Of a DNA stretch of 32,934 nucleotides, positions 14,470-23,960 are shown piece by piece. A program made the position numbers and the translations under genes. Position 1 is the first letter of the stretch. Each line of letters opens with the position of its first letter. Origin of the DNA: an uncultured Clostridia bacterium (lineage in GTDB: Bacteria > Bacillota > Clostridia > Lachnospirales > CAG-274); contig CALWOZ010000028.1 in NCBI GenBank assembly GCA_944383305.1, forward strand, positions 1-32,934. The letters run 5' to 3'. Under the pieces are notes generated by a model. The model saw only the letters and a list, made by a program, of their open reading frames with translations, did no database searches and was not told the origin of the DNA.

Positions 14470-17190
14470 TTATTCTACATATAAAGTAATAAATTTACAA
14501 TGAGATATTGGTTTAATATTAATGGTGTTATTAATAACTTCTATTTCTTCAATATTTTCTTCTTTTAAGTTAGTATAATATGCTTTAGATATGTCAAAAT
14601 TAAATGTTATTTTATCTCCTATATCTTTATGTTCTTTACCATTATAAAGTCGAATTATATAGCCTTTTTTATCTTCACATTTTTTTATTGCACTAACAAC
14701 TAATTTGTTTGTTGTTTCAAACAAAGATTTTTTATTTTCTAAAGTTTGTTCTACGTCTTCTAAGGCAAATATTAATCTACCATTTAAAAAGTCGGCATAT
14801 TCATAAACTTGTATAGGTGTATTATACTCTTTAGCCAATAAATCAACATTAGCCTCATTAATACCATCTTTATAAGTGGTAAAACCTAACTGAAAGTTCA
14901 TTTGTTTTAAAAGTTGAGCATTTTTTGTTTCTATAACTTTTTCTCCAGATGCTCTACCTGGGCGATATAAAAGATTTTCTTTACCCATAAATCCATATGT
15001 TCTAAATAAAGTCAATCTTATCATATTACCTTTATCCCCTATTATTTCATATTCTCTAACACCTTGAGGAATAATAGCTATGCCACGTGTACCATCTGTT
15101 AAACTTACATAGCTTTGGGTTGGTTCTATAGATATTGGCATCTCTTGCCACGTAGATTGGTCATTAGACCAGTTAGCTAGTTGAATAGATTTTGTATTGT
15201 CTATCCCTTGCTTATTACCTAATCCTTCTAAATATAATTTCATTTCTTCTTCATATATATTAGGACGTTTAATTATACCAAACTGTTGGTCTGCATAATT
15301 AAATTTTGTAGTTAAATAACTATCAAATAGTATACAAAGTCTATGAGATAAACCTTTATTATCTACAACAATATTAAAATCTATAACTTTAGAGCCTTTT
15401 TTAAGAGTTATCTCTAACGTAACTGGCAAGTGTACACTAACTTTTTTATTGGCTCTATCTTCTAAATTAGCTGGTATAATCATATTATAATCTATTTTGG
15501 CACATTGATATAAGCTACTTCCTTGTAAGCTATATTTAAACTCACTATCTGTTGAAAATACTTCTAAATCTTCACGAGGTGGTGAATAGTTAAAGCTATC
15601 TCCATCATCACCATTTTCTACTAAAACAGCTTGATTTTTATATTCAAATCCTGTTTCTTTGTCATATATATTAAGACTACCTTTTTCATTAATACATATT
15701 TTATAATATTCATTTTCTAAATGAGATATATTGTCCATTATTTGTTCATTTTTAATAGTCAAATCAAAGCTGTATTGTACATAACCCATAGATTGTATAT
15801 TTTGGGCATCAATAGCTATTTTAGCTTTATACACCTGTGTAGGCATAAATATTTTTTTACTAGGATTTAATTTAATAGTTTGAGATAAAACATATTCAGT
15901 TAAATCTTGTTTTTCAATTATTGTGTAATCTACAATATTGTCATTTTCATCTCTAATAACAAAGCTGTCTGAAGGCAAATATGTTTCAAATACTACAATA
16001 TTATTTCTTTTTTGTGGTAATGTATTAAATAAAGTTAATGTAACATCTCTATTTGTTTTTATTTTTGTAGCTATTAATCGACTATGAAGTTCAACTAAAT
16101 TTAAAGCAATATCTTTAGCTTGTTTATATCTTAAATAAACATCTTCATTAGCATTATCAGATATACAAGAGCCAATAGAGTCGTGAGCTGCATTTTCAAA
16201 TAATAATTTCCAAATATCTGCTACTGGATTGTGAGGATAGTCATTACCTAAATTATATGACAATGTTAATATTGGTTCTAAAATGTTTGTAACATAGTTT
16301 TGTACTTGTGTGTTTAAAACTTTTAAGTCTGAACGAGAAGAAAAAATAGATTTATGAATTCTCATATGTTTAGCAATAACAAGTTCGCCTTTAACTTCTT
16401 CTAAAGTTTGTTTTTCACTTTTAACATCTTTAATATAATCTTCAATACAACTAATTACATATTCATTATTTACATCTTTTTCATTTCTTCTTTTTACAAT
16501 TTCTGGTAAGTTTGTTCTAATAGGCGCTTGGTCAAACCCATTTGGAAAATAAATATGTCTTGTTGCACTTCTTTTTCCTGCTTTTTCAAAACATTCTTTT
16601 TGCCAAAATTCTTCACTTTCAATATCATCTTCAGGGATATTCCCACCTATATAATATCCAAAAGGAATTTGAGTAGTAAATACAACGCTTCCGTCATCTC
16701 CACGCCAATTAAAGTCTGTATGTTTAACCATATCATCTGATACACCACGCCAGAATAATGTATCCTCTATACCAAATTGGTTATATATTTGTGGCATATT
16801 TCCAGCTTGTCCAAAAGAGTCTGGTACATATCCAACATTCATATATCCACCAAAATCCTCACAACGTTTCATACCATAGTACATATTACGAACAATACTT
16901 TCTGCTGAAATTACTAATTGATCTGTTTGTGTATACCACGGTCCTATTATTAGTCTTTTATCTTTAACTAGTTTTTCTATTATTGCCTCATCATCAGGTC
17001 TCCATTTAATATAATCATCTAATAAAGAACCTTGAGCATCTAACATAAAGTATTTAAAGTCTTGATTTTTTTCTAATGTATCTAAAATATCTTTTAAATC
17101 TTTCATTAAATATACTTTAGACCTAGATGTATTAAAATACCATTCTCTATCCCAATGAGAATGTGGTACTATATGTATTTTTCTTTTCAT
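14470..17190 (-). CDS. mngB: GH38 alpha-mannosidase, probably mannosylglycerate hydrolase
   Basis: This 906-residue cytoplasmic glycoside hydrolase has the family 38 Zn-binding opening IVPHSHWDREW (7-17), the nucleophile D124 in GYVPDSFGQ, and ENAAHDSIGS, with a further zinc His. A C-terminal beta-sandwich domain completes the fold. The length is close to E. coli MngB. It follows the EIIC gene by 17 bases, so its substrate is probably the phosphosugar imported by this PTS: mannosyl-glycerate-6-phosphate split to mannose-6-phosphate and glycerate. An in-frame TTG at 17202 is part of the GGAGGG ribosome binding site, so ATG 17190 is the start. Another alpha-mannoside is possible as substrate. 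Confidence 0.88.
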   Translation of the reverse strand: MKRKIHIVPHSHWDREWYFNTSRSKVYLMKDLKDILDTLEKNQDFKYFMLDAQGSLLDDYIKWRPDDEAIIEKLVKDKRLIIGPWYTQTDQLVISAESIVRNMYYGMKRCEDFGGYMNVGYVPDSFGQAGNMPQIYNQFGIEDTLFWRGVSDDMVKHTDFNWRGDDGSVVFTTQIPFGYYIGGNIPEDDIESEEFWQKECFEKAGKRSATRHIYFPNGFDQAPIRTNLPEIVKRRNEKDVNNEYVISCIEDYIKDVKSEKQTLEEVKGELVIAKHMRIHKSIFSSRSDLKVLNTQVQNYVTNILEPILTLSYNLGNDYPHNPVADIWKLLFENAAHDSIGSCISDNANEDVYLRYKQAKDIALNLVELHSRLIATKIKTNRDVTLTLFNTLPQKRNNIVVFETYLPSDSFVIRDENDNIVDYTIIEKQDLTEYVLSQTIKLNPSKKIFMPTQVYKAKIAIDAQNIQSMGYVQYSFDLTIKNEQIMDNISHLENEYYKICINEKGSLNIYDKETGFEYKNQAVLVENGDDGDSFNYSPPREDLEVFSTDSEFKYSLQGSSLYQCAKIDYNMIIPANLEDRANKKVSVHLPVTLEITLKKGSKVIDFNIVVDNKGLSHRLCILFDSYLTTKFNYADQQFGIIKRPNIYEEEMKLYLEGLGNKQGIDNTKSIQLANWSNDQSTWQEMPISIEPTQSYVSLTDGTRGIAIIPQGVREYEIIGDKGNMIRLTLFRTYGFMGKENLLYRPGRASGEKVIETKNAQLLKQMNFQLGFTTYKDGINEANVDLLAKEYNTPIQVYEYADFLNGRLIFALEDVEQTLENKKSLFETTNKLVVSAIKKCEDKKGYIIRLYNGKEHKDIGDKITFNFDISKAYYTNLKEENIEEIEVINNTINIKPISHCKFITLYVE

Positions 17191-17207
17191 AATACCCTCC
17201 AATAGCT

Positions 17208-18302
17208 TTAAATTTGAATTTCAATGTCAATATCATCTTCTGTAATAGTCTCTTTTGTTTCATCGTCACTTTTAAAGTCTGCAACCATAGGTGCTACAAT
17301 AGCTATAAATAACGCTCCTACAATTATACCTACTAAATAAGCAAAGCCACCTGTTATAGAAACAAAACCATATATACCACCAACTGGAGGAATCTCTGCC
17401 TTTGCACCTAACAGACACGTAACTGCCGTACCTATTGCTCCACCAATCATATTAACTGGAACTAATCTTGTTGGTTTTACAAGTGTAAATGGTATAGCAC
17501 CTTCAGTTATACCTATAAATCCCATTACCCAGTTACTTTTACCAGCTTCTTTAAAACTTTTTGAAAATTTGTTTTTCTTAATAACAGTTGAAATAGCGTA
17601 TGCTAAAGGTGGAATACAAATAGCACAGTTTATATATACATTTGGTTGATAAATGCCCTCAGTCATAAGTACATTACCTGCCATCCACGCAGATTTATTA
17701 ATAGGTCCACCCATATCTGATGCTATCATAAGTCCTAAAACAATAGCTAATATTAATTGACTAGTATTATTGTTTGTCAAATCTTTTAACCAATTTACTA
17801 AAGCTTCATTTATAAAAGCTAAAGGTTCTGCTAAAATAACCCCCATAATAATAGCTACTGCACCAGTTGCTAAAAATGGTGTAATAACTAAAGGCATCAT
17901 TTGTTGCATATTCTCAGGGATACGTATACTATTTTTACTCCATTTTACAACATATCCTGCAATAAACGCAGCTAATACTGCTCCTAAAAATCCCGCATTA
18001 GTACTTGTTGCTAATGCACCACCGATTAAACCTGCTCCAATAGCTGGCTTGTCTCCTATGGAATAAGCTATAAACCCACCTAATACAGTATTTACTAATC
18101 CAATACCAGTCCAACCTACTTGCTCTAGTAAATAAAGTATATGTAAAAATCCTTCTTGATCTTCACTTAAACTATTAATGCCCATAGCAACTCCTATTAA
18201 TTTAGGAATAGCTACAACTAATGATGCCCCAATTATAAGTGGGAGCATATATCCAATACCGGTCATAAGATGCCCTTTAGCATCTTTTAAAAACTTTTTC
18301 AT
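17208..18302 (-). CDS. PTS fructose-family EIIC membrane permease
   Basis: This 364-residue integral membrane protein has about nine to ten hydrophobic segments and forms the sugar channel of a fructose/mannosylglycerate-family PTS. The opening MKKFLKDAKGHLMTGIGYMLPLIIGA, the GGPINKSAW segment and GITEGAIPF (the conserved Glu loop) are typical. EIIA and EIIB are separate proteins encoded upstream, whereas E. coli MngA has all three fused. An AAGGAGGGAAAAGT ribosome binding site precedes the ATG. A 75-base AT-rich gap without a clear terminator separates it from the EIIB gene. Confidence 0.92.
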   Translation of the reverse strand: MKKFLKDAKGHLMTGIGYMLPLIIGASLVVAIPKLIGVAMGINSLSEDQEGFLHILYLLEQVGWTGIGLVNTVLGGFIAYSIGDKPAIGAGLIGGALATSTNAGFLGAVLAAFIAGYVVKWSKNSIRIPENMQQMMPLVITPFLATGAVAIIMGVILAEPLAFINEALVNWLKDLTNNNTSQLILAIVLGLMIASDMGGPINKSAWMAGNVLMTEGIYQPNVYINCAICIPPLAYAISTVIKKNKFSKSFKEAGKSNWVMGFIGITEGAIPFTLVKPTRLVPVNMIGGAIGTAVTCLLGAKAEIPPVGGIYGFVSITGGFAYLVGIIVGALFIAIVAPMVADFKSDDETKETITEDDIDIEIQI

Positions 18303-18377
18303 ACTTTTCCCTCCTTAAATTCTACATCAAATAAATTTTATAATTTATTATTATTTAAAATTTTATTTAATATATTT

Positions 18378-18698
18378 TTATTTGTTTTTTTCTTCAATCG
18401 CTTTAACACATTTTTTTATAACTGCTTCTGGAGCTTTTATACAAGTTGATATATCAATTTTAATAACTGGCTTACCCTCAAATCTTTCCATACCAATTAT
18501 TTTTTGGTCTGATGCAATAATAACAAAATCACAAGCTTTTGCTTCTTCTTCAGTTATTGTATTTATTTGTCCCATACTTCCTTGTTGTTCCATTTTTATG
18601 TTGTGCCCTAAGCTAGCACCTGCTTTTTCTAACGCTTTAGCTGCCATTGGTGTGTGTGCAAGTCCTGCTGGACAAGCTGAAACTCCTACTATATTCAT
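18378..18698 (-). CDS. PTS fructose-family EIIB
   Basis: This 106-residue cytoplasmic protein takes phosphate from EIIA on C9 (SACPAGLAHTPMAA, 7-20) and passes it to sugar bound in EIIC. The C-P-A-G-L-A-H-T loop is diagnostic for the fructose family. The start is one base after the EIIA stop, with its GGAGGT ribosome binding site inside the end of the EIIA gene, so the two are translationally coupled. Confidence 0.93.
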   Translation of the reverse strand: MNIVGVSACPAGLAHTPMAAKALEKAGASLGHNIKMEQQGSMGQINTITEEEAKACDFVIIASDQKIIGMERFEGKPVIKIDISTCIKAPEAVIKKCVKAIEEKNK

Positions 18699-18699
18699 A

Positions 18700-19149
18700 T
18701 TATTCTACCTCCATATTTTTTAAAATATAATCTTTTAATTGTTTTTCATCATTACAATTTTTAATAAATTCTTTAAACTCATCTTCTAATAAACACACTG
18801 TTAATTTTGATATCATTTTTAAGTGAATATTATCTTCATTTTCTTTTGGTACAAGTAATGCAAATATATAATTTACCTCTTTATCATCCATTGTTCCCCA
18901 TTCTATACCATTTTTAGTTTTTAAAAATAATATTGTTGGAGTTTTTACATATTCACTTTTAGCGTGTGGTATAGCAAATCCATCTTTAATTCCTGTTGAA
19001 AATTCTTCTTCTCTTTTATTAAGGTCACTTAAAATACCCTTTTCATCTTCACAAATATCAATCTCACAAGCTTTATTTGCTATAAATTTTAATACGTCTT
19101 GTTTTGTATAAACATCTAAATTTAAAAATATGTTTTTTTCATTTAACAT
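18700..19149 (-). CDS. PTS fructose-family EIIA
   Basis: This 149-residue protein accepts phosphate from HPr on H62 (GFAIPHAKS). The HPr is probably the unusual HPr-like protein at the end of the same operon. It has the PTS_EIIA_2 pattern, including LNKREEEFSTGIKDGFAIPHA. An in-frame GTG at 19158 overlaps the AAGGAGGTG ribosome binding site, so ATG 19149 is chosen. It is the first gene of the leftward operon, whose promoter and two operator-like repeats lie in the divergent region with the regulator. Confidence 0.93.
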   Translation of the reverse strand: MLNEKNIFLNLDVYTKQDVLKFIANKACEIDICEDEKGILSDLNKREEEFSTGIKDGFAIPHAKSEYVKTPTILFLKTKNGIEWGTMDDKEVNYIFALLVPKENEDNIHLKMISKLTVCLLEDEFKEFIKNCNDEKQLKDYILKNMEVE

Positions 19150-19173
19150 ATATAGCACCTCCTTATCTACATT

Positions 19174-19203
19174 TTATTACACTTATATCATTACTACAAT
19201 CAA
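19174..19203 (-). promoter_or_regulatory. candidate promoter of the PTS operon
   Basis: On the minus strand TTGATT (19198-19203) and TAATAA (19174-19179) are 18 bases apart. The weak hexamers suit an activated promoter, and an inverted repeat abuts the -35 box. Confidence 0.45.
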
Positions 19204-19204
19204 T

Positions 19205-19272
19205 CTATTTTCCAATATAAAAGGAAATAGCTTATTTTTAAAATAAATAATTTCCAGTTTTAAATGGAAATT
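19205..19272. promoter_or_regulatory. two similar inverted repeats, candidate activator sites
   Basis: CTATTTTCC...GGAAATAG (19205-19230) and AATTTCCA-N8-TGGAAATT (19249-19272) share a TTTCC...GGAAA core with 9 and 10 bases between. They lie between the PTS operon and its divergent regulator gene. The first directly abuts the predicted -35 box. Confidence 0.55.
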
Positions 19273-19344
19273 GTTTTCTTGCAAAACTATTTTTTTCTAT
19301 ATATAATATTCATATATTTTTATATTAATATTTGGAGGTTTTTA

Positions 19345-21276
19345 ATGTTTCCTTACTATCGTCTAAACAAAATTTTTACTTACATAAATAAGAGAAATAT
19401 ATCCCCTGTAAAAGATCTATGTGAAACTTTAAATATTACAGATAGAACACTTAGGACAGATATCCAAACAATAAATAAAATTTTGCAAAATAATGGAGCT
19501 ACTATAAAAATAAAAAGAAAGTGTGGCTATTATATAGATATTGATGATAATGATAAATTTAATATTTTTTTAATAAATTTATCTAATAGTGAAAAGTCTA
19601 ATATAGAGTTAGATTCTACAAAAGACCGTATGAAATATTTCCTTAATATTTTGTTATACCAAAATGACTACATTACACTAGACAACCTTGCAGACAAAGT
19701 ATTTGTTACTACAAATACTTTAAAAAATTATATTAAATCTTTAAATCCAATTTTTTCTAAATATAATTTAGAAATTATAAATAAATCTAATTTAGGGGTA
19801 AAAATAATTGGCAATGAAGATGATAAACGTAAATTTTTAATAGAAACTATCCTATATGATAATTTCCAAAACTATATAACTACATTTAGTAAAGAAGAAT
19901 ATATGCTATTTAAAGATATTGATTTAGACAAATTAAAAAATATTGTATATAAAAAACTAAAAAAAGTAAATATAAAAATTAGTGACTATAATTTTAAAAA
20001 CTTAATTATACACTTTGCTCTTATGGTATCTAGAGTAAAAAATGAATACTATATTAATAATTCTTTTAATATAAAAATAAATGATAGCTATAAAAGCTTT
20101 ATAGATGAAATATCAAATGAACTAGAAAAAACATTTAATATAATTATGTCTGATGGAGAAAAACATTATATTTATCTACATTTAATAGCAAATAGCCATA
20201 TTGATAATTTAATAAATAATGACATAAAAATTAAAGAAATCGTATCTGAGCTGTTAAATACTATATACATAGATTATAACTTCGACTTAAAAAATGATGA
20301 AATTTTATTAAATGATTTATTTGTACATTTTAAGTCTATATTAAACACAAAATATTTAGAATTAAACAAAAGAAATCCTCTATTAAACACAATTAAATCT
20401 AATTTTCCATTGGCATTTGATATAGCTTTATCAAGTGTTACTAAAATATTTAAAAATCTCCCCTATATGCTTACAGAAGATGAAATAGGTTATATATCTT
20501 TACATATAGGAGCAGGACTAGAAAGGTGTTTTTCTGGTAGTATAAAAGTTAAAAATATTATTTTAATCTGTGGTTCTGGACAAGCAACCTCTAGAATGTT
20601 AGAGGCTAGACTTAACATATTTTTTAAAGATAAAATTAATATTATAAGTCGTATGTCTTATAACGATTTTATTAATTTTCCTAAAACTGACCTTTTAAAT
20701 ATTGATTTTATTATTTCTACAATACCTATAACACTTAAAGATATTCCTATCGTTGTTGTAAATTTTGCTTTAAAAAATGAAGATATTGAAAAAATATCTA
20801 AACTTCTTACTCAAATATCATCTAACAAAACTAAAAATTCTATTAAATTTTTTGATAAAGATTTATTTTTACATTTAGATATGTCTATTTCTAAAAATGA
20901 ATTATTAAACAAAATGTTTGACTTAATGAAAAAAAATAATATAATTGATGATGAATATATTTCATCTGTACTATATAGAGAAAGCCTATCTAAAACTAAT
21001 ATGAATGATATTTTTGCTTTACCTCACCCTATAAAGCTATGTTCAATGCAAACAAAAGTTGCTGTTGCTATATTAGATAAACCTGTTTTATGGAATGATA
21101 AATCATCTGTTCAAATTGTTTTTTTATTAGCCATAAAACAAGGAGAACAACAAAATATTGAGCATCTTTATGATATTTTTATAGAAATTGTCAATAATCA
21201 TAACCTACAACAGCAAATTCTTGAAAGTTATAACTATGAACAATTTATTGAAAGTCTATATAAAAATATAAATTAA
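19345..21276 (+). CDS. PRD-containing PTS transcriptional activator (MtlR/LicR type)
   Basis: This 643-residue DNA-binding regulator has N-terminal winged helices (about 1-160; ITDRTLRTDIQTINKIL). PRD1 has H223, H274 and H279, and PRD2 has H328 and H387. An EIIB-like domain follows with C409 in CGSGQATSRM, then an EIIA-like domain with H561 in FALPHP. Phosphorylation of these sites by PTS proteins tunes activity to sugar flow. The DNA-binding start rules out a BglG-type RNA antiterminator. The reading frame extends upstream to 19264, but TTTGGAGG lies just before ATG 19345 and the extra residues are hydrophobic nonsense. It is divergent from the PTS-mannosidase operon, which it very probably controls. 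Confidence 0.92.
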   Translation: MFPYYRLNKIFTYINKRNISPVKDLCETLNITDRTLRTDIQTINKILQNNGATIKIKRKCGYYIDIDDNDKFNIFLINLSNSEKSNIELDSTKDRMKYFLNILLYQNDYITLDNLADKVFVTTNTLKNYIKSLNPIFSKYNLEIINKSNLGVKIIGNEDDKRKFLIETILYDNFQNYITTFSKEEYMLFKDIDLDKLKNIVYKKLKKVNIKISDYNFKNLIIHFALMVSRVKNEYYINNSFNIKINDSYKSFIDEISNELEKTFNIIMSDGEKHYIYLHLIANSHIDNLINNDIKIKEIVSELLNTIYIDYNFDLKNDEILLNDLFVHFKSILNTKYLELNKRNPLLNTIKSNFPLAFDIALSSVTKIFKNLPYMLTEDEIGYISLHIGAGLERCFSGSIKVKNIILICGSGQATSRMLEARLNIFFKDKINIISRMSYNDFINFPKTDLLNIDFIISTIPITLKDIPIVVVNFALKNEDIEKISKLLTQISSNKTKNSIKFFDKDLFLHLDMSISKNELLNKMFDLMKKNNIIDDEYISSVLYRESLSKTNMNDIFALPHPIKLCSMQTKVAVAILDKPVLWNDKSSVQIVFLLAIKQGEQQNIEHLYDIFIEIVNNHNLQQQILESYNYEQFIESLYKNIN

Positions 21277-21312
21277 AACTATACCTATCTTTTTAATAAC
21301 CTTAACTTTAAT

Positions 21313-21342
21313 AAAAAAAGAGAGTAAAAACTCTCCTTTTTT
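21313..21342 (+). terminator. terminator of the PRD regulator
   Basis: AAAAAAAGAGAGT and ACTCTCCTTTTTT flank an AAA loop with one A-C mismatch. A T-run follows. Confidence 0.8.
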
Positions 21343-21811
21343 ATTGCTTAAAACCGTATTTTTCAACTCTCTATTTTTATTTTAAAAAAACTTTTGTCTA
21401 CTTTCGGTACAAATCTTTCAAAATTTTTAATAAAAAATAATATTATCTCTTTAAAATAAATTTCAAATAGAACTAATTCAAAATATTAGATTACTTAATA
21501 ATGGAAAATATGATGTCATCTTAAAAATAATTAAATTAATAAACAACAAATAAATTTTTAAATAATTTTAATATAAGCCGGTTTAAAATATTATTTTCAT
21601 ACTTTTTTATATTAGATTATATATTTCAAAACATTCTTTTTATGAAAAAATGTATTTCTGTGGAAAATTTTCCTATTAAGTATCGTTAAAACCTTTGGTT
21701 TTAGGCTATTTAAAGTGAAATGGAAAATTTCACTATTCTTGCTTAATGTATTAATATGATATTTTAAAACTAAATTGATTTTTTTGTATTATATTTAATT
21801 AATCAAACTTT
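21343..21811. other. 470-base AT-rich gene-free region with small hairpins
   Basis: No convincing coding sequence was found on either strand. The right half holds GGAAAATTTTCC (21662-21673), TAAAACC-TTT-GGTTTTA (21687-21703) and AGTGAAAT-GGAAA-ATTTCACT (21714-21734). TGGAAAATTT..CTATT occurs at 21661 and again exactly 60 bases later. It may be a small structured RNA or the 3' end of the KAP operon transcript. This is the boundary between the sugar locus and the defence island. Confidence 0.4.
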
Positions 21812-23194
21812 TTATTCTTCATCAGTATTATTTAATGTAATATCATCAGATAATAAACCACTTTTTCTCAATAAAATTTCTCCTAAATTTCTATTAAAAT
21901 TATAATTTCCTATTTTTACATTTTTATAATTATCATTACATACAAAAAGTATTTCATATAACTCTTTTATTTTATCTTCTAATGTAACAAATTTTCTGCT
22001 GGTATCTTCTATATCAAATGTTTCATTATCACAAATTAATCTACTAATTAATGAATCATTTAAATTTTTATAAACTTCTACTAAAGGCATAAAATCTTGT
22101 CCATTTATAAAATCTTCATATTTAGCTCTATTATGCATTTTAAGACCTAAAATAACTGGTAAAACATATATCACAATAAATTGTATATTCTCTTTATCAT
22201 AAAACCATAAATTATCTTTTTTATGATTATATGCTAATTTTTCACCAGCCATTTTACACATTGTAATATATCTTGTTATTTCTCTTAATGAAAATTTATA
22301 TGTATTAATAACTGCTTTAATTACACTATCAAATATATAACTTGTATCTTTAAAATTAATAGATTTATAAAATAATGACATATCAACAGGTGGAAGTGAA
22401 ATTCTCAAATCAAAAAATCTATCTAAATATCTATTAGCATTAAAATCATTACCATAATATCTTTTTATTGTATGTTGCAACTCATTAATATTAACAGAAA
22501 ATACAAATGTAATTTTATCATTTAAAAAATAATGTTTAATTCTTTCTAATAGTTTGACTGCATAACTAGGTTTACATCTATCTAATTCATCAATAAAAAT
22601 AATAAGTCTATCTGCTTTTTCTGGTAATAATGTATTTAAAAATTCTTGTATTTGATTATTAATATCTTTAAATTTTTTTATTTCATCTAAAGGAGAAGTA
22701 GATTTAAAACTGTCAATTATTTTGTCCCATTTACCAAGATTAAAAAACTCTAATATTGATCCTATAAATTTTAAATAATCACGTTTTTTTAGTGAATAAT
22801 CTGATTCTATATTACTTACTATGCTATAAACTAAAGATAATATTGGGTCTTCATCATTATCATTTTCCCAAGCATCATAATAAATACAAAGTTGTGGTTT
22901 AATATTTTGATTTTTAATTGAACATCTACTATGTTCTAATTTAGATTTTATTTTATTATTTTTATCTTCATCATTAATAACCCAAGAATTATTAGCATCT
23001 AAAAACATTTTTAATTGTTTTACAAAAAAAGTTTTTCCACTTCCCCAATCTCCTTCAACAGCAATAGAACAACTATCTTCAATATTATTTAAAATATATG
23101 CAAATCTAAAAATGTCATCATTTCTACCTATTGAATCATTTAAATATGTTTGTAAAATATTCTCATCTGTTAATTTTAATTCATAATTTTTCAT
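21812..23194 (-). CDS. KAP family P-loop NTPase
   Basis: This 460-residue protein has Walker A GDWGSGKT (48-55), a YYDAWEND element (105-112), and Walker B LIIFIDELDRCKP (197-209). SVNINELQHTIKRYYG and RYLDRFFDLRISLP follow, all typical of the KAP_NTPase family (PF07693). KAP proteins such as PifA exclude phages or act in signalling; many have membrane inserts, but I see none here. AAAGGAGAT precedes the ATG. It is the last gene of the leftward restriction operon, 40 bases after the YgjP-like gene. A defence role is inferred from this position. Confidence 0.88.
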   Translation of the reverse strand: MKNYELKLTDENILQTYLNDSIGRNDDIFRFAYILNNIEDSCSIAVEGDWGSGKTFFVKQLKMFLDANNSWVINDEDKNNKIKSKLEHSRCSIKNQNIKPQLCIYYDAWENDNDEDPILSLVYSIVSNIESDYSLKKRDYLKFIGSILEFFNLGKWDKIIDSFKSTSPLDEIKKFKDINNQIQEFLNTLLPEKADRLIIFIDELDRCKPSYAVKLLERIKHYFLNDKITFVFSVNINELQHTIKRYYGNDFNANRYLDRFFDLRISLPPVDMSLFYKSINFKDTSYIFDSVIKAVINTYKFSLREITRYITMCKMAGEKLAYNHKKDNLWFYDKENIQFIVIYVLPVILGLKMHNRAKYEDFINGQDFMPLVEVYKNLNDSLISRLICDNETFDIEDTSRKFVTLEDKIKELYEILFVCNDNYKNVKIGNYNFNRNLGEILLRKSGLLSDDITLNNTDEE

Positions 23195-23234
23195 AAATTT
23201 ATTTATCTCCTTTGCTATTTAAATAAAATTCTTA

Positions 23235-23960
23235 TCATATAATATTTATAAGTTGATTTTCTAAAACAGTTTTTCTTTCTCTCCAATCTGGCATCATAAT
23301 AGTCAAAAAGTTATAAAAATCTTTTGAGTGGTTAGGGTATATAAAATGACAAAGTTTGTGTAGTATTACATATTCAATACAATTTTTAGGTGCTTGTATT
23401 AGTAAAATATTTAAGTTAATTTTATTTTTAGTAGGAAAACAAGAGCCCCAACTTTTTTTCATAGTTCTAACTTCAATTATAGGCATATTAATATTATGTT
23501 TTATAAAATCTAAATGTAATTTTTTAGTTATATCTAAAAATGTATTGTAAGCTATATTTTTAATATAAGTATCAACCATTTTTTTCTTTTTGTTAAAATT
23601 TAAAGGATTTTTAATATAAAGATATAAAAAAACTGTATCATTAAAAATTTTTTCTTCATTACTTTTAATTACTTTTAACCTTATATTTTTACCTAAAATA
23701 TAAAAACTTTCTCCACTAATATATTGTTTATCATTATTTTTATGTTTACTTATTTCATTAAATTTATTTAAGGCATTTAAAATAAATTTACCTTGTTTTA
23801 AAACAAATTCATCAATAAAGGTAATAGGTACATTTTCATTGGCAGAAATAAAAATTTTACCATTATCTTTTATTCTAAGATTAATATTTTTTACTTTTTT
23901 AATTTGTAAAGTATATTTTATTTGTTTATTATCATATAATACTATTCTATCATAATCCAT
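23235..23960 (-). CDS. YgjP/M48-like metallopeptidase-fold protein with altered active site
   Basis: This 241-residue protein matches the YgjP/DUF45 zinc-protease family that accompanies type I restriction genes. It has TMKKSWGSCFPT (166-177), then an ILHKLCHFIYPNHSKDF segment. The family motif is HExxH (usually HELAH); here it reads HKLCH (201-205), so the catalytic Glu is Lys202 while both His residues and the third ligand H211 remain. GAA to AAA is a single base change. Zinc binding may survive, but peptidase activity probably does not. The ATG overlaps the hsdR stop by one base (TGATG), with the ribosome binding site inside hsdR. It is therefore translationally coupled to HsdR. Confidence 0.88.
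   Translation of the reverse strand: MDYDRIVLYDNKQIKYTLQIKKVKNINLRIKDNGKIFISANENVPITFIDEFVLKQGKFILNALNKFNEISKHKNNDKQYISGESFYILGKNIRLKVIKSNEEKIFNDTVFLYLYIKNPLNFNKKKKMVDTYIKNIAYNTFLDITKKLHLDFIKHNINMPIIEVRTMKKSWGSCFPTKNKINLNILLIQAPKNCIEYVILHKLCHFIYPNHSKDFYNFLTIMMPDWRERKTVLENQLINII

Noticed and set aside
19264..19344. N-terminal membrane extension of the PRD regulator
   Set aside because: The extra residues come from an AT-rich leader that holds an operator-like repeat, and a good ribosome binding site precedes ATG 19345.
21661..21736. Possible two-repeat CRISPR array
   Set aside because: Only about 15 of 17 bases repeat, there are just two copies, and no cas gene is in the window.
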